A stretch of DNA of 64,000 nt. Source: Guadua angustifolia. Taxonomy: Eukaryota; Streptophyta; Magnoliopsida; Poales; Poaceae. This document shows, piece after piece, positions 20,461 to 33,480 of the stretch. The stretch lies in NCBI GenBank assembly GCA_036346375.1, contig CM070512.1:37990466-38054465 (forward strand). Direction: 5' to 3'. Position 1 is the first letter of the stretch, and the number at the start of each line of letters is the position of its first letter. The notes beneath the pieces were generated by a model. The model did not search any database. It saw nothing but the letters and a program-made list of their open reading frames with translations, and had not been told where the DNA came from. A program made the position numbers and the translations under genes.

Positions 20461-21042
20461 GAATGGCATCCCTGTTCTCGGAACAATCCCCCAGGGTTTG
20501 AAGATTACAAGAAGAAGATTAATAAAGGCACGCAGCCTGCATTTCAGTTGCAGCCTGGTCTGCTTGCTTGGTAATCCTAACGGATATGAGCCATCTGATT
20601 TTGATCCTATGGTCCAAATGGAACTGTGCTACACTCGGGGGTTAGCCGTCGGATCAAGAGCATTTGCAGAGGATTGAACTGTGTCGGTTCAAGATTCTAA
20701 CGCTTCACTGCCGTTGGATGACTACGTGCAGTCCAGATTGTAACGCGTTTGTGCGATTGTGGCCGCTCATTAAGACGCGTGGCGCACTATAGGGTGCAGT
20801 GTCGGTGGGAAAGAGAGAGGGGAGAAGAGAGTGAGAAGGAAAAAGAGATTCTAGGGCTTAGGAATTTCAGCGAGCGAGCGCAACGAGCAGAAGACAGAAG
20901 ATAGCGATACGACGACTGAAAGAGCATTTTGTGAGGTGCGGGCTAGTGAGGCGTAGAAGGCCAGCACAACGCAGGCTGGTATGGAGGGGGAGGAGGCCAA
21001 CGAGGAAAGAAAAAGAAAAGAAAATAGAGAAAAAGGAAAGGA
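20461..21042. other. Region between eS12 relic and CACTA element
   Basis: 20452-20620 has short open frames on the plus strand without a family I recognise. 20805-21042 is purine-rich. The stretch AGGAAAGGA ends at the CACTA insertion site. Confidence 0.4.
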
Positions 21043-21264
21043 CACTACTACAGAAATGATTTTCCTAGACACCAAGGATTTCTTTCCACAGGCGGATTAA
21101 AAGGAGAGCCGCCTCAAATGACTGATCGCGGTCCTTGGGGTTAGAAGCGCTGTGTAAAGGTATCTTCACAGCGGCTCTCGTAAGAAACCGGCTGCGAAAA
21201 TATTGATCTCTTCACAGGCGGTGCCCTTTAGATGCCGCCTGTGGAAACTATGCTCTTCCCAGGC

Positions 21265-24100
21265 AGCTCTCTTAAGGTGTTGCATACGGTGCTGATGCTT
21301 CTACGGTTGAAGGCTAGCAATGGATGGTCGGACAAGAGTTTCACCGATCTATTGAGGCTCTTGGCAGAAATACTTCCGAAGGCTAATGGATTGCCCACCT
21401 TGCCGAGCGAGCACTTATTTCGTGAAGAAGCTTATCACTCCGATGTCATTAGATGTGCAAAAGATACATGCATGTCCGAACCATGTATCCTCTTAGTAAA
21501 GATTACGGACTTGGATCAATGCGGTGTGCAAAAGCGAGCCAAGTATAAGAAGAATGATGACTCACGACGATGATGATTCTTCACCTAGCACTATGAAGAA
21601 TAAGAAGAACAAGAATAGTACTCTGGTAATAACGAAGATGATGAGTCTTGAGCACGGACAAGAAGAAAAGAATCCTGCGTTGGTGATGTGGTACTTGCGA
21701 TTATTGGCCGCTGAAACGTTTGTACTCGAATGAGAGGACTCGAACTAATGGGTTGGCATTCGACAAGCGCAGAAAGGATGGAAAGATTCGACACCCGGTA
21801 GATGGTAGACAATGGAGAAATTTTGATCGCATGTATCCAGATTTGACAATGAACCCGAGAATGTAAGGTTCAGACCGAAAACCGATGGTATGAATCCTTC
21901 GGTGAATGGAATGCCACACATAGCACTTGGCGATAGTCACGTCCATCTACAACCTTCCTCCATGGCTACGTATGAAGAGAAGGTACCTAATGTTGTCCAT
22001 TCTTATCCAAGGTCCGAGAGCGACTGGAGTAGATATTGATGTGTTTCTCGAACCACTGATGGAAGATATTGTGGCACGATGGGGTCGGTGTGGGATCGGT
22101 TCAACAACGAAGACTTCACACTAAAAGCCATTATTTTTGTTACCATCGGTGATTACCCATACGCTAGCCCTATCGAATTGATTAAAGGGAAGGCGACTTG
22201 TGTAGTATGCATGGATGAAAGCGTATCGACGTTCATTCCATGCTCACGAAGTTAGTGTACATGCGGCACCGCCGTTTCTTCTTGAAAGCTCACAAATACA
22301 TAAGATGGGCAAGTATTTTGACAATACGGTTGAGGAAGGTGTGGCTCCAAAGCGTCATAAGCGGAAAAAATGTTTGAAATGGTCGAGAACATCAAGGTGG
22401 TTTTCGGGAAGAAGCCGTCTGCAGGCCAAAAGAGGGTCGAAGAGGAAGAATACCGATGAGGAGGTTCCTCACTTTGTTGTCTGTTCAAAAGATGTCAATT
22501 TTCTACAAGTATTTGCCCTCTTGGAAGGACTTGGAAATTCGCCATAGCATCGATGCCATGCATGTCATAAAGAATGTCCGTGAAAGCGCATAGGTCTCTT
22601 GTTGGACATTGATTACAAGACAAAGGATGGTCTTAAAGCTCGTAAAGACTTAGTAGTACTTAAAATCGGGAAAGAACTACACCCTCAAGAAAGAACACAT
22701 GGAAAGTATTACCTTCCCCAAGAGGCTACTCTCGGCGCCTAAGGAGAAAAGATCGGTGTGCAAGTGCTTACATGGGAATTCGAGTCCCGTCAGTTATTCA
22801 TCCAACATCAAAAACCTAGTATCGATGAAAGATTTAAAGATAAGTGGTATGAAGTCTCACGACCGCCACGTCATGATGACCAAATGCTCCCAATTGCAAT
22901 CGGGGTATCAACTCAACATTTGTAAAGGTGGCCATCACACAGGTGTGTCATTTCGCAATCTGATTTCATAAAAGGTAATCGATGATGAGCAGTTGAGCTA
23001 TCTGTGAGAACTACATAGTGGAGACTATAAACCAACTTGAGATGTGCTTCCTCCATCTTTTTCGATATCATGCCGCACCTCTTGGTTCACCTTGTCGAGG
23101 AGGTAAAGGTCTTTGGGACGATATTCTTACCTTTGGATGTTTCCATTTGAGAGGTGGATGGGCTTGCTTAAGAGCTTACAACGGAATCGTGCTTACCCAG
23201 AGGGTTCCATTATTGAGGGCTACAATCTTGAGGAAGTCATTGAGTGTTGTGCGGATTACTTCATGCCTTACGGAAAGGCCGATTGGTGTGCTGTCCCTCG
23301 ACATGAGGGAGGTTGGTAGTAAAGGGACTAAGGGAAAGAAAAGATTCATCGACCATGAGTACAAGAATGTGGACCAAGCACATTTCACCGTCTTGCTTGA
23401 CTAAAGATAGTGGAGCCGTATGTGGAGCAACACACGGAAGAGCTTGAAGAGAAAATCCGGGATGCCAAGTTGATTGGATCTGAAGAGAATAAGCGCATGT
23501 TTACCACATGGTTAAAGAACCAAAACATACCAGATGGTGAGGACGAAGAAAGCGAAACATTGAAAATGTTGGCTCATGGCCCATCAAGTCTGGTAACATC
23601 ATGGCTAGCGTATGACATCAATGGGTACCGTTTTATACCATTCAAAAGGACAAGAAGGCGATGGCCCAAAAGCAGTGGCGTTCGGGTAGAAGCCATAGAT
23701 GCGACGAGGGAGAAGAACACCTACTATGGAATCATTGAAGAAATTTGGGAACTTCGACTATGGAAGGGATATGCAGATCCCGTATTTATTTGCAAGCGGG
23801 TCAAACATCCTAATGGTGTGGAGGTGGACAACTATGGGTTCTGGCTATCGACCTCAACAATCTTGGACACAAAAGCTGACCCTGGATACTAGCTTCAAGT
23901 CTCGAAGTTTTCTACATAGTGACCCTAGTAATAAGAAAAGGAACATAGTTGTTCAGGAAAACAAAGGATCGTTGGAGTTGACAATGTGCACGACAGCGAG
24001 AATACAATCGATTCGACGACCTACCACCTTTCGGAGATCCGGAGAGGATCAAACTTGTAGAAGAAACCCTCGATATTTCAATGATGCCATATATGCGTGA
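21265..24100 (+). pseudogene. CACTA TNP2-type transposase (TNPD-like), many frameshifts
   Basis: The conserved order of a plant En/Spm transposase can be followed through several frames. It starts with LMLLRLKASNGWSDKSFTDL and LLRLLAEILPKANGLPT (21285-21400). RMKRRYLMLSILIQGPRA and DIDVFLEPLMED follow (about 21975-22075), then YMRHRRFLLKAHKYIRW (about 22257-22310). NIKNLVSMKDLKISGMKSHD comes at about 22803-22862, then PEGSIIEGYNLEEVIE near 23200. The long open stretch 23410-23892 contains SETLKMLAHGPSSLVTSW, NGYRFIP, SGVRVEA, NTYYGIIEEIWEL and DNYGFW. YNRFDDLPPFGDPERIK lies at about 24004-24055. The N-terminus is missing: the frame begins only about 220 bp inside the element. The product would bind and cut CACTA ends; this copy is inactive. 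Confidence 0.88.
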
Positions 24101-27100
24101 TGATTGCGTCGGAAAAAGTTGTTAAAGGCAAATAGGGACACGTTGTGTAAAAACTTAATATGTAATAGAACTTATATTTTTATTGGAATTGAGTAAAACT
24201 ATTGCGTGAAAGTGCGAGGATGGTACGGTAGGTAATTAAGCTATTAAGTAGGATCATCACGTAAATTGAAACCAACAAAGGCGAAGGAAGCCAAGCACTA
24301 TTCGTCAGAACAATAATCCGATGACGGTTGTTTCTCGACTTAACGGAGCGTCCGGTATGTGAATCTTAACCGAGGTCTCTGTCGTCCGCATTCGAGAGCC
24401 TCTTTATCTTTTCCTATATGGATCGTCCGGTCTTCGTATTGTCCGCCCTCATCATTATCGTGACTCTGCTAGGTCTTTGCGCTAGACAAGATGATCCGAT
24501 TCTTTTTTCCTCGGTAGGACCATCCACCTTGCCACCGAAGTCGAACGAGAGGCATCGATCCGGTCGGTGATGTTTAGATAATGGATCATCCGGTATGATG
24601 ATCTTAACCTAATCAAAACCGCCAGTACATTGGAGGACCGCTTTGTGGACCATTGGACCTTGTACATCGACCACCTAACTACTCCTCTCCATGCCGTCTT
24701 GCGCGCTTGGTTTCGTGCCTTGCGACCGTACTCCAATCCTCCACCGCCTCGGCGCCGCCACCGCCGATTCGTGCCACCCGTTTTGTCGTGCCGACAAATC
24801 CGAGCCCAGGTGACAAGCGACTCTCCTTCACTTTGTAAGCGGTGAGATCCACATCCCTCTAGTTTCTTTGGACTCCATTCAAATGCATATGAATACGATG
24901 CAAGTTCTTGACATTCAGCCGTGCAACTTGCGGATGGCGGGGAAAAAGGAAGGGAAAAGAAGTTGTTGTCTTGGTGAGAAGGTGAGAAGTCCAAATTCTG
25001 AAGAAGCGTGAGCAGTGAGATGGCTGCAGAATCACGAACTTGGCTCAAGCATCTGCGGCGTGGCCGCCAATTGCGATTAGAGACACCTGAGTCGGCGAGA
25101 GAATCGAGAGGAGGGCACTCAATTCCACAGAGGTGGTGCGGGACCTCCTCGTCGTTCTAGCAGCGTCGCGCGCTTTCGTGAGTGGTTCGACATCTTCCCA
25201 GTGCGTGCTCGTCCCAACATAGTTCCGCATCGAGGAGGATGGCGATGAAAAGGAAGAGGGCGAGGAGTACCATGTGCCACATCGACCTTGAGATAAGACT
25301 TAGAGACCTTGAACCTCTCATCCCGGAGATAAAGACCCTCGTTTCTCTGATATCAATGTCGGTTTCGCAAGCGGAGAATTTGGAGTTAATAGGAGGTTCT
25401 AGACGGTTCTTCAATGAGCTTCTTTGTTACGTCTGAGAGCTCGAGGTCGATTGAGCATGCAGGATGCTCAACTTCACCTCTTCTTGAGAGGGGCAGCGGG
25501 TGGGGTGGGCGTTCAAAGACACTTGACCATTTGAAGGTCTTACTAGGTCATTGATGAGTTCGACACGATAGTGGAAAAGTGGGTCGAGACTTCTACGCTT
25601 CTGATTTGGATCGACCCGAACATGCAGATACATTCAATTCATGCACGACGGAGAACCCCGGAGGGTGTGCAGAGGGCCACTTTGCTTGAGTTGTTTGGTT
25701 TTGAGGAGCCCGAACATTGCATCGGTGGTGTACCAGACAAAGACCTGCTTGCCTCGTCGTGCTAAGGCGGAGGTGTTTCTGACAGATGACCAGATTCGCT
25801 TCTTTCGGCGGCCGTTCCCGTTGGATCCTTCGCCATCGGACCGTCTCCTCACTCGAGGCAAAAGCGGTCCACATGGCTTTGAGGAAGTCCTTCATTGCGA
25901 GGATTGGGAATGCCGAGGCGATCACTAGTTTGCGGCGGTGGCTACTTTATTCGATCCTATCTCACGAGCCGTTCGACATTCTTGACTTTATCATCGTGAG
26001 ATTGAAGATGCTATTGCGAGATGCTATGAGTTTGGCGGACAACAACCATTTGCGCATATAATTTCTTACATATGCAGTACCTTCGCTCGAGATGAGCATC
26101 GTGAGGAGTACGGAAGGCGAGTTCGTCTTCGTCGATACATGCCTCCATCTCTTGGCGACAGACGCAGAGGACAACGTTCCATGAGGAGGGCTCGAGAGCG
26201 ATATACGAGGCGAGAGAGACCGCTCAAGGGAGGACCGGGCACTAGCGGTGAGGAGCATCTTTGGGTTGGCGCGGATCATTGATATTGACTAGGATGGCGG
26301 CGGCGATGAGGAGGAAGACCACGAGTACTTTCGGTGATCTGAGCCCACGACCACGAGGCGGGTGGATCGGGCTCATGCACGAGGACCGAGACAACTTCAG
26401 GTGCACCATCGCCAGCTCTGATGTGACACCGGTGACTCCGTCTTGTTTCTCGGCCAGCAAGCTTACTCACGTACTTGCCCGATTGTTGAGTTGCGAAGTC
26501 TCGAGCGGCTTCAATTGCCCAACAAATGGGAGACCACAGACCCAATTACTAGTGGAGATGAGGTTGCATCGTGACGACCTAGCGACTTTGGTACGGTCGG
26601 ATGCAAATGGCTCGGATGTTCACTTTCTTCTCGGTGCTTTGGTCGGTTGTACAATGCAGATTGGTCTTACCTGACCTCATTTGCCGGCTCGATTCCACCT
26701 CCGCTCTGGCATTCTTGCCCACTTGCTTCTGTTGGGGCTTCACGCCCACTCCGTGTCCACGTTCCCCGGCTCCTACGGTCTTGGACAGGATGTTCTCGAG
26801 ACCGGCCGATGATAAGGCATCCGCTCCGTTGTCCACTACTCCACCTACTTTAGCGGATGCACCCACATCGACCATGCCTACCCGTGCTTGGCCCGAGACC
26901 GAACATACGTCCGTGCATCTTGACATGGTAGCGAGATGGCTGCTTTCGAGTGTAGTATCGTTGAGTTCCGCACCTATCGAGCGGTGCCGACTCCTCAAGT
27001 TGGCGACGATCCGTCATTGCCTCGAGAGTGTGCTCCTGTGAGTTCACCTCTGCCCCTGAGGCCCCTGATGAGGATAACCTGCGCCAACATATACGAGAAC

Positions 27101-28094
27101 CTCGGTCTCCGGACTCAACACACATTCTTTGTGATTGCTCAAATCACGAGAGAATATTGCTATCTGGTGTTGTGGATCGACCTCCGAACTTGTGATCGCA
27201 GCACGAGACGGCCCATCAGACCTCCTTGCGGCGACCAGCGATTGCTCAAACCCCTTCACCGCGGGTTCATAGGCCCCTCATGAGGAGACTAAAGCTACAA
27301 AGTCCGGGGAGAGAACCTCGGCGAGAACTGGCCGGCGGTGTTGGCCGAGGTGATAGGGAAGACTCGGCTCTGGCTCCGATCTTTTGGTACTAGTCCAAGC
27401 GCAGACGAGTAGTTCTTTGTATCGCCACTTGTCTTTTCGGTTGTTATGCACTCTAACTTGCTTGATATGTCGTATTTCGATTTATTTGTGTTAGCCTAGA
27501 TTGGAGCGATGCATTTCATGACAATTTTATTTAACTTTGTACTCTTTCATGACAATCATGCAGAAAGCTTTTTGCGGGTAGGATGGTCGGTATACATATA
27601 TTTACACATTAGGATCATCTGATTTGTAATTCGTTGTAGCCCAGCGAAAGTTATGCGCATAGGGGATGATCCGGTGAGTTATCCTAACCTTGGTCGGATC
27701 GTCCGATGCATATGTCGGCTCCGTGCTTGAGAGAGCACCTAGAAAGACAACGGTGTAGAGCTTTGGTCTCCGGCCAATCACTTTCTGCTGCGATTGCTAA
27801 GATCACGAGAGAATAAAATTTGCTATCGATCGATTACAGAAAGGAACAACTACGAGTGGCGCAACATTAGGATAACTCGTCCTTACATGAAGATCCGACA
27901 AGAGCTAACACCACTAAAATCAACTCGGCACTCGTGGCCGTGCGTTCTCGGTAGGAATGCCCAAAGATCGAAGCGGGTTTGGATCGACCTCGCTACTGCA
28001 GCAGTCGCCGGCAGGCTCGTGGAGGTCTTGATATTGAAATGGTCTACTCGTCACCATCGGACCGATGGGCTAAGCAGTGATGTCGTAGGAAGCG
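24101..28094. other. CACTA interior, no recognised gene
   Basis: GC-rich sequence with many overlapping short open frames on both strands and no family signature. A short phrase related to GGATCRTCCGGT, often followed by ATG and CTTAACC, is scattered here (about 24347, 24421, 24582, 27663, 27705) and again at 28343 and 29336. This could be captured host DNA or CACTA non-coding sequence. Confidence 0.5.
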
Positions 28095-28222
28095 AGCTAT
28101 GGGTCATGGGCTTGGGGTCTCTGGTGTTGTCTCGGGTGACCCCAAGCCCACTAAATCAACACTAAATCCTGTTAGTCTTGGCGGAGACAACTCCGGAGAC
28201 CCCAAGCCCATGACCCATAGCT
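28095..28222. repeat. 128-bp palindrome with perfect 27-bp arms
   Basis: AGCTATGGGTCATGGGCTTG at 28095 begins a 27-bp arm that recurs exactly in reverse complement at 28196-28222. The inner region (GTTGTCTC/GAGACAAC) also pairs. It may be a small foldback element; no clear target duplication was seen. Confidence 0.8.
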
Positions 28223-29069
28223 TTGCTCCTCGACATATTTACATAGCGCGGAGAATCACATGCTTTTTTCTACCAAGCAGGGCGATCCCATGTGCACATA
28301 TTTACATAGGCAGGAGAATCTTGTACTTGCTTTTCTACATCTGGACGATCTGGTATGCTAGGCCTTGAGGCGTCCCTTAGCCTTCGGTGCTTATATTAAC
28401 CCACCGGGAAGCGATTCGTGTTCTAACTTCCCCAAGCCATTCCTCTTCTCTCCTCCTCGGCAATGTCGGCCTCCTCGTCCTCATCCTCCTCGCTATGTCG
28501 GCGCGAGACCGAGTCGCGAGAAGCGCGCGACTCGATCGTCGTCGCCGTCGCCCGATCATCGGCGTCGAATCAGCCAGGTCCCCGATTGCGAGAGGAAGGA
28601 AGAGACCATCCGTGGTGGCGGCGGCAATGGTATGACAGTGAGATGGCGGAGCGGCGGCAATGGATGGCGATGGCGGCCATGACCACAGGAGAAGCGCTCG
28701 AGAGAGGTGGAGGAGGAGGAAGAGGAGGAGGAGGAGGAGAACGAAGTTGGCGGCGGGGCGGCGACAACGGCATTAGCGAGGAGGGCGGCGACTACATCCC
28801 GTCTTGTACCGCTTGGACACCTCCTCCTCCTCCGGCTCCTCCTCCGGTGACATCTTGCTCTCGTCGGACGAAGACGACGACGACGATTTCTGGATGTAGA
28901 TAGAGTAGCTAGTTTAGGTAGGTATCTAGTTGGCGCATAATTCTGATGTACTACTGGCGCCCCTTTTGGATGTACATTTTGTTAATGTAATGTGTATTGC
29001 ATTGTTCCCATGATAATAGAATTGAAATTTCAGAAAATGACATTCGAATTCTCCCCTCAATTCGCGGTC
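28223..29069 (+). other. GC-rich stretch with an acidic C-terminal-like tail
   Basis: No family recognised. Plus-strand sequence near 28858-28899 reads LSSDEDDDDDFWM followed by a stop, then AT-rich sequence like a 3' UTR. Arginine-, glycine- and serine-rich low-complexity translation precedes it. It may be the end of a CACTA-internal or captured gene. Confidence 0.35.
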
Positions 29070-29078
29070 TCCCCAAAC

Positions 29079-29319
29079 GAGAGATTTGGTTATTTGCCAC
29101 TTTAAACATGTGGCCATAAAATTGCTTTGGACCTACATTTCATTGACTCATACGGTCCCATATTTCATTAGCTCAAGTGGCCCCAAACGAGAGATTTGGT
29201 TATTTTGTCCATTTGCTACTTGAGCTAATGAAATATGGGACCGTATGAGTCAATGAAATGTAGGTCCAGTGGCAATTTTGCGAAGCCACATGTTTAAAGT
29301 GGCAAATAACCAAATCTCT
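29079..29319. mobile_element. Foldback MITE with 9-bp target duplication
   Basis: GAGAGATTTGGTTATTTGCC at the left end is mirrored by its reverse complement at the right end, and the arms continue through CACTTTAAACATGTGGC. TCCCCAAAC flanks both sides (29070-29078 and 29320-29328), a 9-bp duplication of the Mutator type. The middle also folds (GACCTACATTTCATTGACTC and complement), so nearly the whole 241 bp is palindromic. Inserted in the CACTA interior. Confidence 0.88.
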
Positions 29320-29958
29320 TCCCCAAACTATGGGCGGACCATCCGGTCATGCAATCGTCTCTTTGATATCTGACCGCTGTAGAAATCATTGGAACACTTT
29401 GTGTAAATCTTGTGCACCGCTTTGTGGAAATTCTAACCCTAAAATCTCTAGGCGGGAGATCGAATTGCTCCCCATCCCAGCAAAGCCAAATTTCCCCATC
29501 GACACCTCACGCCGCCATCGGTGACATCCTCGGGCTCGCGCCTCGACAACCGTTCGTGGCGCGGCAGTGACCTCTCCGCGGGCTCGCGCCTCGACTACCG
29601 TCCGCCGCCGATGCGCCCGCCGTCCACGTCGCCTCGCTCGTGACCTCTCATGACCTCGCTCCTCCGTCGAACTTTCCGCGGGTCGTCAGCTAAAGCCCCA
29701 ATTCCCCTGCGGCCTTGCCACCTGCCGCCTCGCTCGGCCTAGCAAAACAAGTGCATCCGACCACCCTTATATCTTGTTATCTTTGCCAAAAAGTTTGGAA
29801 GATATGTCTAAAGTAGATGGTGATTGATAGAGTATAAATCTTTACTTAGAACATAGAGCAATTCTTTTGAGATATCATAAGTAGTTATTAATAAAATCGA
29901 AGTTGAAGTTGGAGTTACCAAAGTTTGTGGAGTCGGTTTGGATGGACGTATGAATACT
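29320..29958. other. CACTA interior between MITE and hAT relic
   Basis: The left half is GC-rich with short proline- and arginine-rich frames; the right half (after about 29760) is AT-rich and may be the 3' flank of the hAT relic. No gene recognised. Confidence 0.4.
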
Positions 29959-31245
29959 CTACGGATAGTTTTTGAACCGCATGTTGTAAGCGATCAATTC
30001 CAAAGAATTAAAATCATTTGTATAGAGTTTAGCTAAGCTCATCAGATTATCCAAGTTGAAATCATGAAATGAGTCTCTTGGACTTAAAAAGTGACCAAAC
30101 AAGCAAATTGGATGTGGTCTCATTGAAGCATTGTCAAGCTCTTGGCATAGCCAATCAAAAACATCATTGAAACAATCCACTTCATAATGATGCTTATTGG
30201 TAATTCCAATTCTTTGTCGTTGCTTCTTTGGATTAATGTAGGTTTCTTCCATTTCTAACTTAGGGATGTCATATTTCTCACAAAAGGCATATACTTCACC
30301 TAGAGCAGATTCCTTTATTCTTTCTTACAATGACCACAATCACTAAGCTGAAGTTGATGAGCAAAACAATGGACATAGTATCTTTGTACTATTTTCTCTC
30401 ATAATCAATGATTTCAAGCCATTAAACTCACCTCGCATATTGCTTGCGCCATCATAACCTTGGCCCTAACTTGCTTCAAGCTTAACTTATATTACGCAAA
30501 TAGCGAGTCAATAGAAGACTTGAGATAGGAAGAAGTGGTCTCTTTTACATGAACTAGACCAACAAATCTCTCTTTCACAATTCCACAACTATCAACATAT
30601 CGCAGAACAAGCGCCATCTCGCTCTTTACGAGACATCCTGGACTCATCAACTAGCAAACAAAATACATCATGTCCAATTTCTGTAGAATTGTACGCAATA
30701 TTTCCTTTGCAAAACAATGAACAATTTCCTTCTGAATAGGAGGAGATATCATAAGACTATTCCCAGCGGCATTTTTATCTTTGCTATATTTCCACCCATG
30801 AATTTCTAAGAAGTTACCTTTGTTATAGGACTCCGTTGACTCATCATGTCCTCTAAAAGGTAATCCTTGTTTTAATAACAGACGAGCAACATCAAGCGAT
30901 GCCCTTAGTTGAGCGAAATAAGCAATCTTAGCGACTTCACTCTGTGTGTGGATAGCCTTTAGCAACATCAATGTCTTTGGTCTCTTTTTAACAAATCGAT
31001 GCAATATTTCAATGCATTGTTGTGAACACTATTGACACCTCCTACATGCTCTTTTAGTTTTGCTTTTTATTCGACTATTCCAACCATTTATAACAAATGC
31101 ATCATACCCAGCTTCCTTCTTGTTGCGGTCCCTAAATAAGAAACAACAAAAGTAGTATGCTCTATCTTTGGATTCGCTATACTCAAGCCAACTCCCAAAC
31201 TCATCAAACCATTGAGGATTAAACCTTCTGTTTTGTAGTAAGATG
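29959..31245 (-). pseudogene. hAT-type transposase (TTF zinc finger / DUF4371), internal relic
   Basis: On the minus strand the family order is NRRFNPQWFDEFGSWLEYS and YYFCCFLFRD (TTF-type zinc finger, about 31110-31235), followed by the DUF4371 core. That core reads LLLKQGLPFRGHDESTES, NKGNFLE and ISPPIQKEIVHCFAKEI at 30690-30900. RFVGLVHVKETTSS lies near 30530-30575 and YVHCFAHQLQLS near 30345-30380. The last recognised part is CLFGHFLSPRDSFHDFNLDN and LAKLYTNDF, before 29990. Stops and frame changes interrupt it, and the C-terminal dimerisation domain is absent. It lies antisense within the CACTA element; its own terminal repeats were not found. Confidence 0.85.
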
Positions 31246-31799
31246 GGAGATAAAGAATTGCTCGACAAGAAAGCGCGTAAGAGGAGCCTGCTTGCGAGCT
31301 CGGTGTATCTGCTTGTTGGAGAGGCGATGCGGAAGGCGGCAAGACTTGGCGAGAAGGATGATGCAGCCACGCGGTGGAAAGAACACCGAGCCCATCGTTG
31401 TCCTTGGCGTGATGGTTCCTCATCATCGTACAAGAGCCCTAGCCAGTTCCATGCCCACGACGAGCGGCGGCGTGGGAAATCGACTCGACTCTGATCCCAA
31501 TGAAGAGGTATTAAGAAGAGTGAGCTTGTTTTATTTGTAGCTTGGCGTGGACATAATTGTATTTCCTTATGTTTGCGTATTCCTCGTGTTTATTTCTATG
31601 AAAGTAGGAAAGGCGATCCGCCGACTAAAGCTGCGATTCAAGAGGTAATTGAAGATACCTCGGGCATGTTCCGTGGATTCCTCTCTTTGCAACAACCACG
31701 ACCTCGCATAAGCAGCAGAGGCAAGTAGGAACAAGTTCTGGCGAGGACTTGGTATATCACGGAGTCGGTCCTTTAGGAGAGCCCTAGCACCTCGTGAGG
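31246..31799. other. CACTA interior, no recognised gene
   Basis: Short open frames on both strands; none resembles a known family. The left edge is probably the flank of the hAT relic. Confidence 0.4.
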
Positions 31800-33480
31800 C
31801 ACTATCCAAGTTCGAAATAATTGCGGTTGTCTTGTCAAGGACAATGTCTCCATCACGATTGATAAGCGGACAAAGGTGGCCGAAGCGACAAGGCGCACCT
31901 CTGGACCATTGCAGAAAATCATAAGGTTCCCCAGTATGAGGCCATCGCTAAGAAGAATGCCTTGGGCGTGATGGGGAAGAGCTTCAGGAAGCGGAGGTAT
32001 GAGCTGAACAAGTACTTTGTGAAGGCGGAGCGGGCACCATTCGAAATATGGAAAAATCACCGTGGGTGAATGGGCGGAGTTTGTCCGTGAAGACCTAAGC
32101 GGCCGTAGCATTGGCGAGGTGTACGGTGCCCTCACGAAGAAGAACAAGTACCCCCATCACAGGCACGGTGGGTATGCCCCTAAGATTGTTGAGTGGAGGA
32201 GTAAAGAAGAAGAGGAAGCCCGTCTTTGGGATAGAGAACCCATTGACGAGTGTAGCGGCGAGGCGAAGTGGGTGCTAGCTCGCCAACCCAACAAGAAGAA
32301 AAGTCGCAAAAAGCACGGTGGACCCTATGGTCTGGAAGTTTGACCAAGCTGCTGAAGATCTCCCACGAGCAAGCGGAGGGATCTTTCGTGCGAACGAGGA
32401 GAACGACGACCTAACGACGGCGTTGGGAACCAAGGAACACCAGTGTCGCTTTTCGTGGCGTCGGAAGTCGAGTGGGCTTCAAGCATGGGTTCCGGAATAT
32501 CAAGACCAATACAAGTCGCGTCAAAGATATAAGAGGACCATGGCCGATACAATAAGACAAGCGGCCCAACAAGAGTTTTAAGGCGTGGGAAGAGAAGGAG
32601 GCGAAAAAGGCGTTACAAGCGGTCGGATGACAACCCGAGCCCGCCCGCATCCGGAGTAGCGTCGGTCCGCACCAATCCCAACGCCTCGATATCCTGTGGA
32701 TGATATCACAGAGGCAACCAAGTGCAAGCTCGTGCACATCGGAGCAAGGGGCTTGGTCGTCGAGCTTGCGGAGGGCATGGCATATCCGACGCTGTGATAC
32801 ACAACCAACTGTCCGATTGGTCACGCAAAGGTGCAAGTGGACATCGTGCTTGTTCCGTGCCTTGGCTTCGGAAGCTACCATTCACACCCACGATGATGTA
32901 GAGACCATCCAAGATGCAGTTGGGTCATTTATTGTATGGCCCAAGGAAGATATTGCATTGATACAAGAGAGGTCGAGAGCGCGGTAACAAGTCAAGGCGT
33001 CCTACCTCTTCCAAAATTGCCTACACCACAAACCGCATCTTCTCATGGCGGCGCTCTTCACCTAACGCACATCTTCTCCGCCGGTATCCTCTTTCCTACA
33101 AGCGCATCTTCTCCGGTGGCTTCTTCTCCACAATGGCGCATCTCCGTTGTTGGTTGCAAAGAAAAACAAAAAGTAGATTGCAATCAGCGAGTACTACCAA
33201 GTCAAGCAGAGTGCCAACTCCACTCGGTCTGAACCATGCCTTCACTAGAGACTTATGAGCATGGCAAGCCATTTCTCCCCATGGAGCGGATCAACAAGGA
33301 CCATGGGAGTTGAAGAGATTCCATGGTGGTACTTGAGGGCATCTCGTCTTGGGGTGAAGGGCATTCAAGCGGCCGTCCCTCCGGATATCTACAAACACGA
33401 AGATACTCACTACGTGCGGATCGATTTTGGTGACTTACAGAGATGTTCCGTTTTGGAAAACTCGACATCAACATGATCGA
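31800..33480 (+). pseudogene. CACTA second gene, Transposase_24-like region, broken
   Basis: Pieces in different plus-strand frames follow the order seen in plant En/Spm-linked proteins. FRKRRYELNKYFVKAERAPF lies at about 31990-32043. MGEWAEFVREDLSGRS follows, then LTKKNKYPHHRHGGY and VEWRSKEEEEARLWDREP (32062-32250), CSGEAKWVLARQP near 32255-32293, and a coiled, charged region. DDITEATKCKLVHIG, KVQVDIVLVPC and WVIYCMA lie near 32700-32940. YEHGKPFLPMERINKDHG (33254-33308) and FRFGKLDINMID (33440-33480) lead into the protease part. Frame changes and stops are frequent. A role in CACTA transposition is assumed from context only. Confidence 0.65.

Noticed and set aside
20396..20677. ORF with WEYLLENGIPVLGTIPQGLK as a host enzyme fragment
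   Set aside because: The phrase hints at a conserved protein but I could not assign a family, and the frame overlaps the 34-bp repeat.
24480..28900. Many open frames of 60-190 codons on both strands
   Set aside because: High GC and low stop density make such frames by chance; none has family motifs or consistent codon signals, and they overlap each other.
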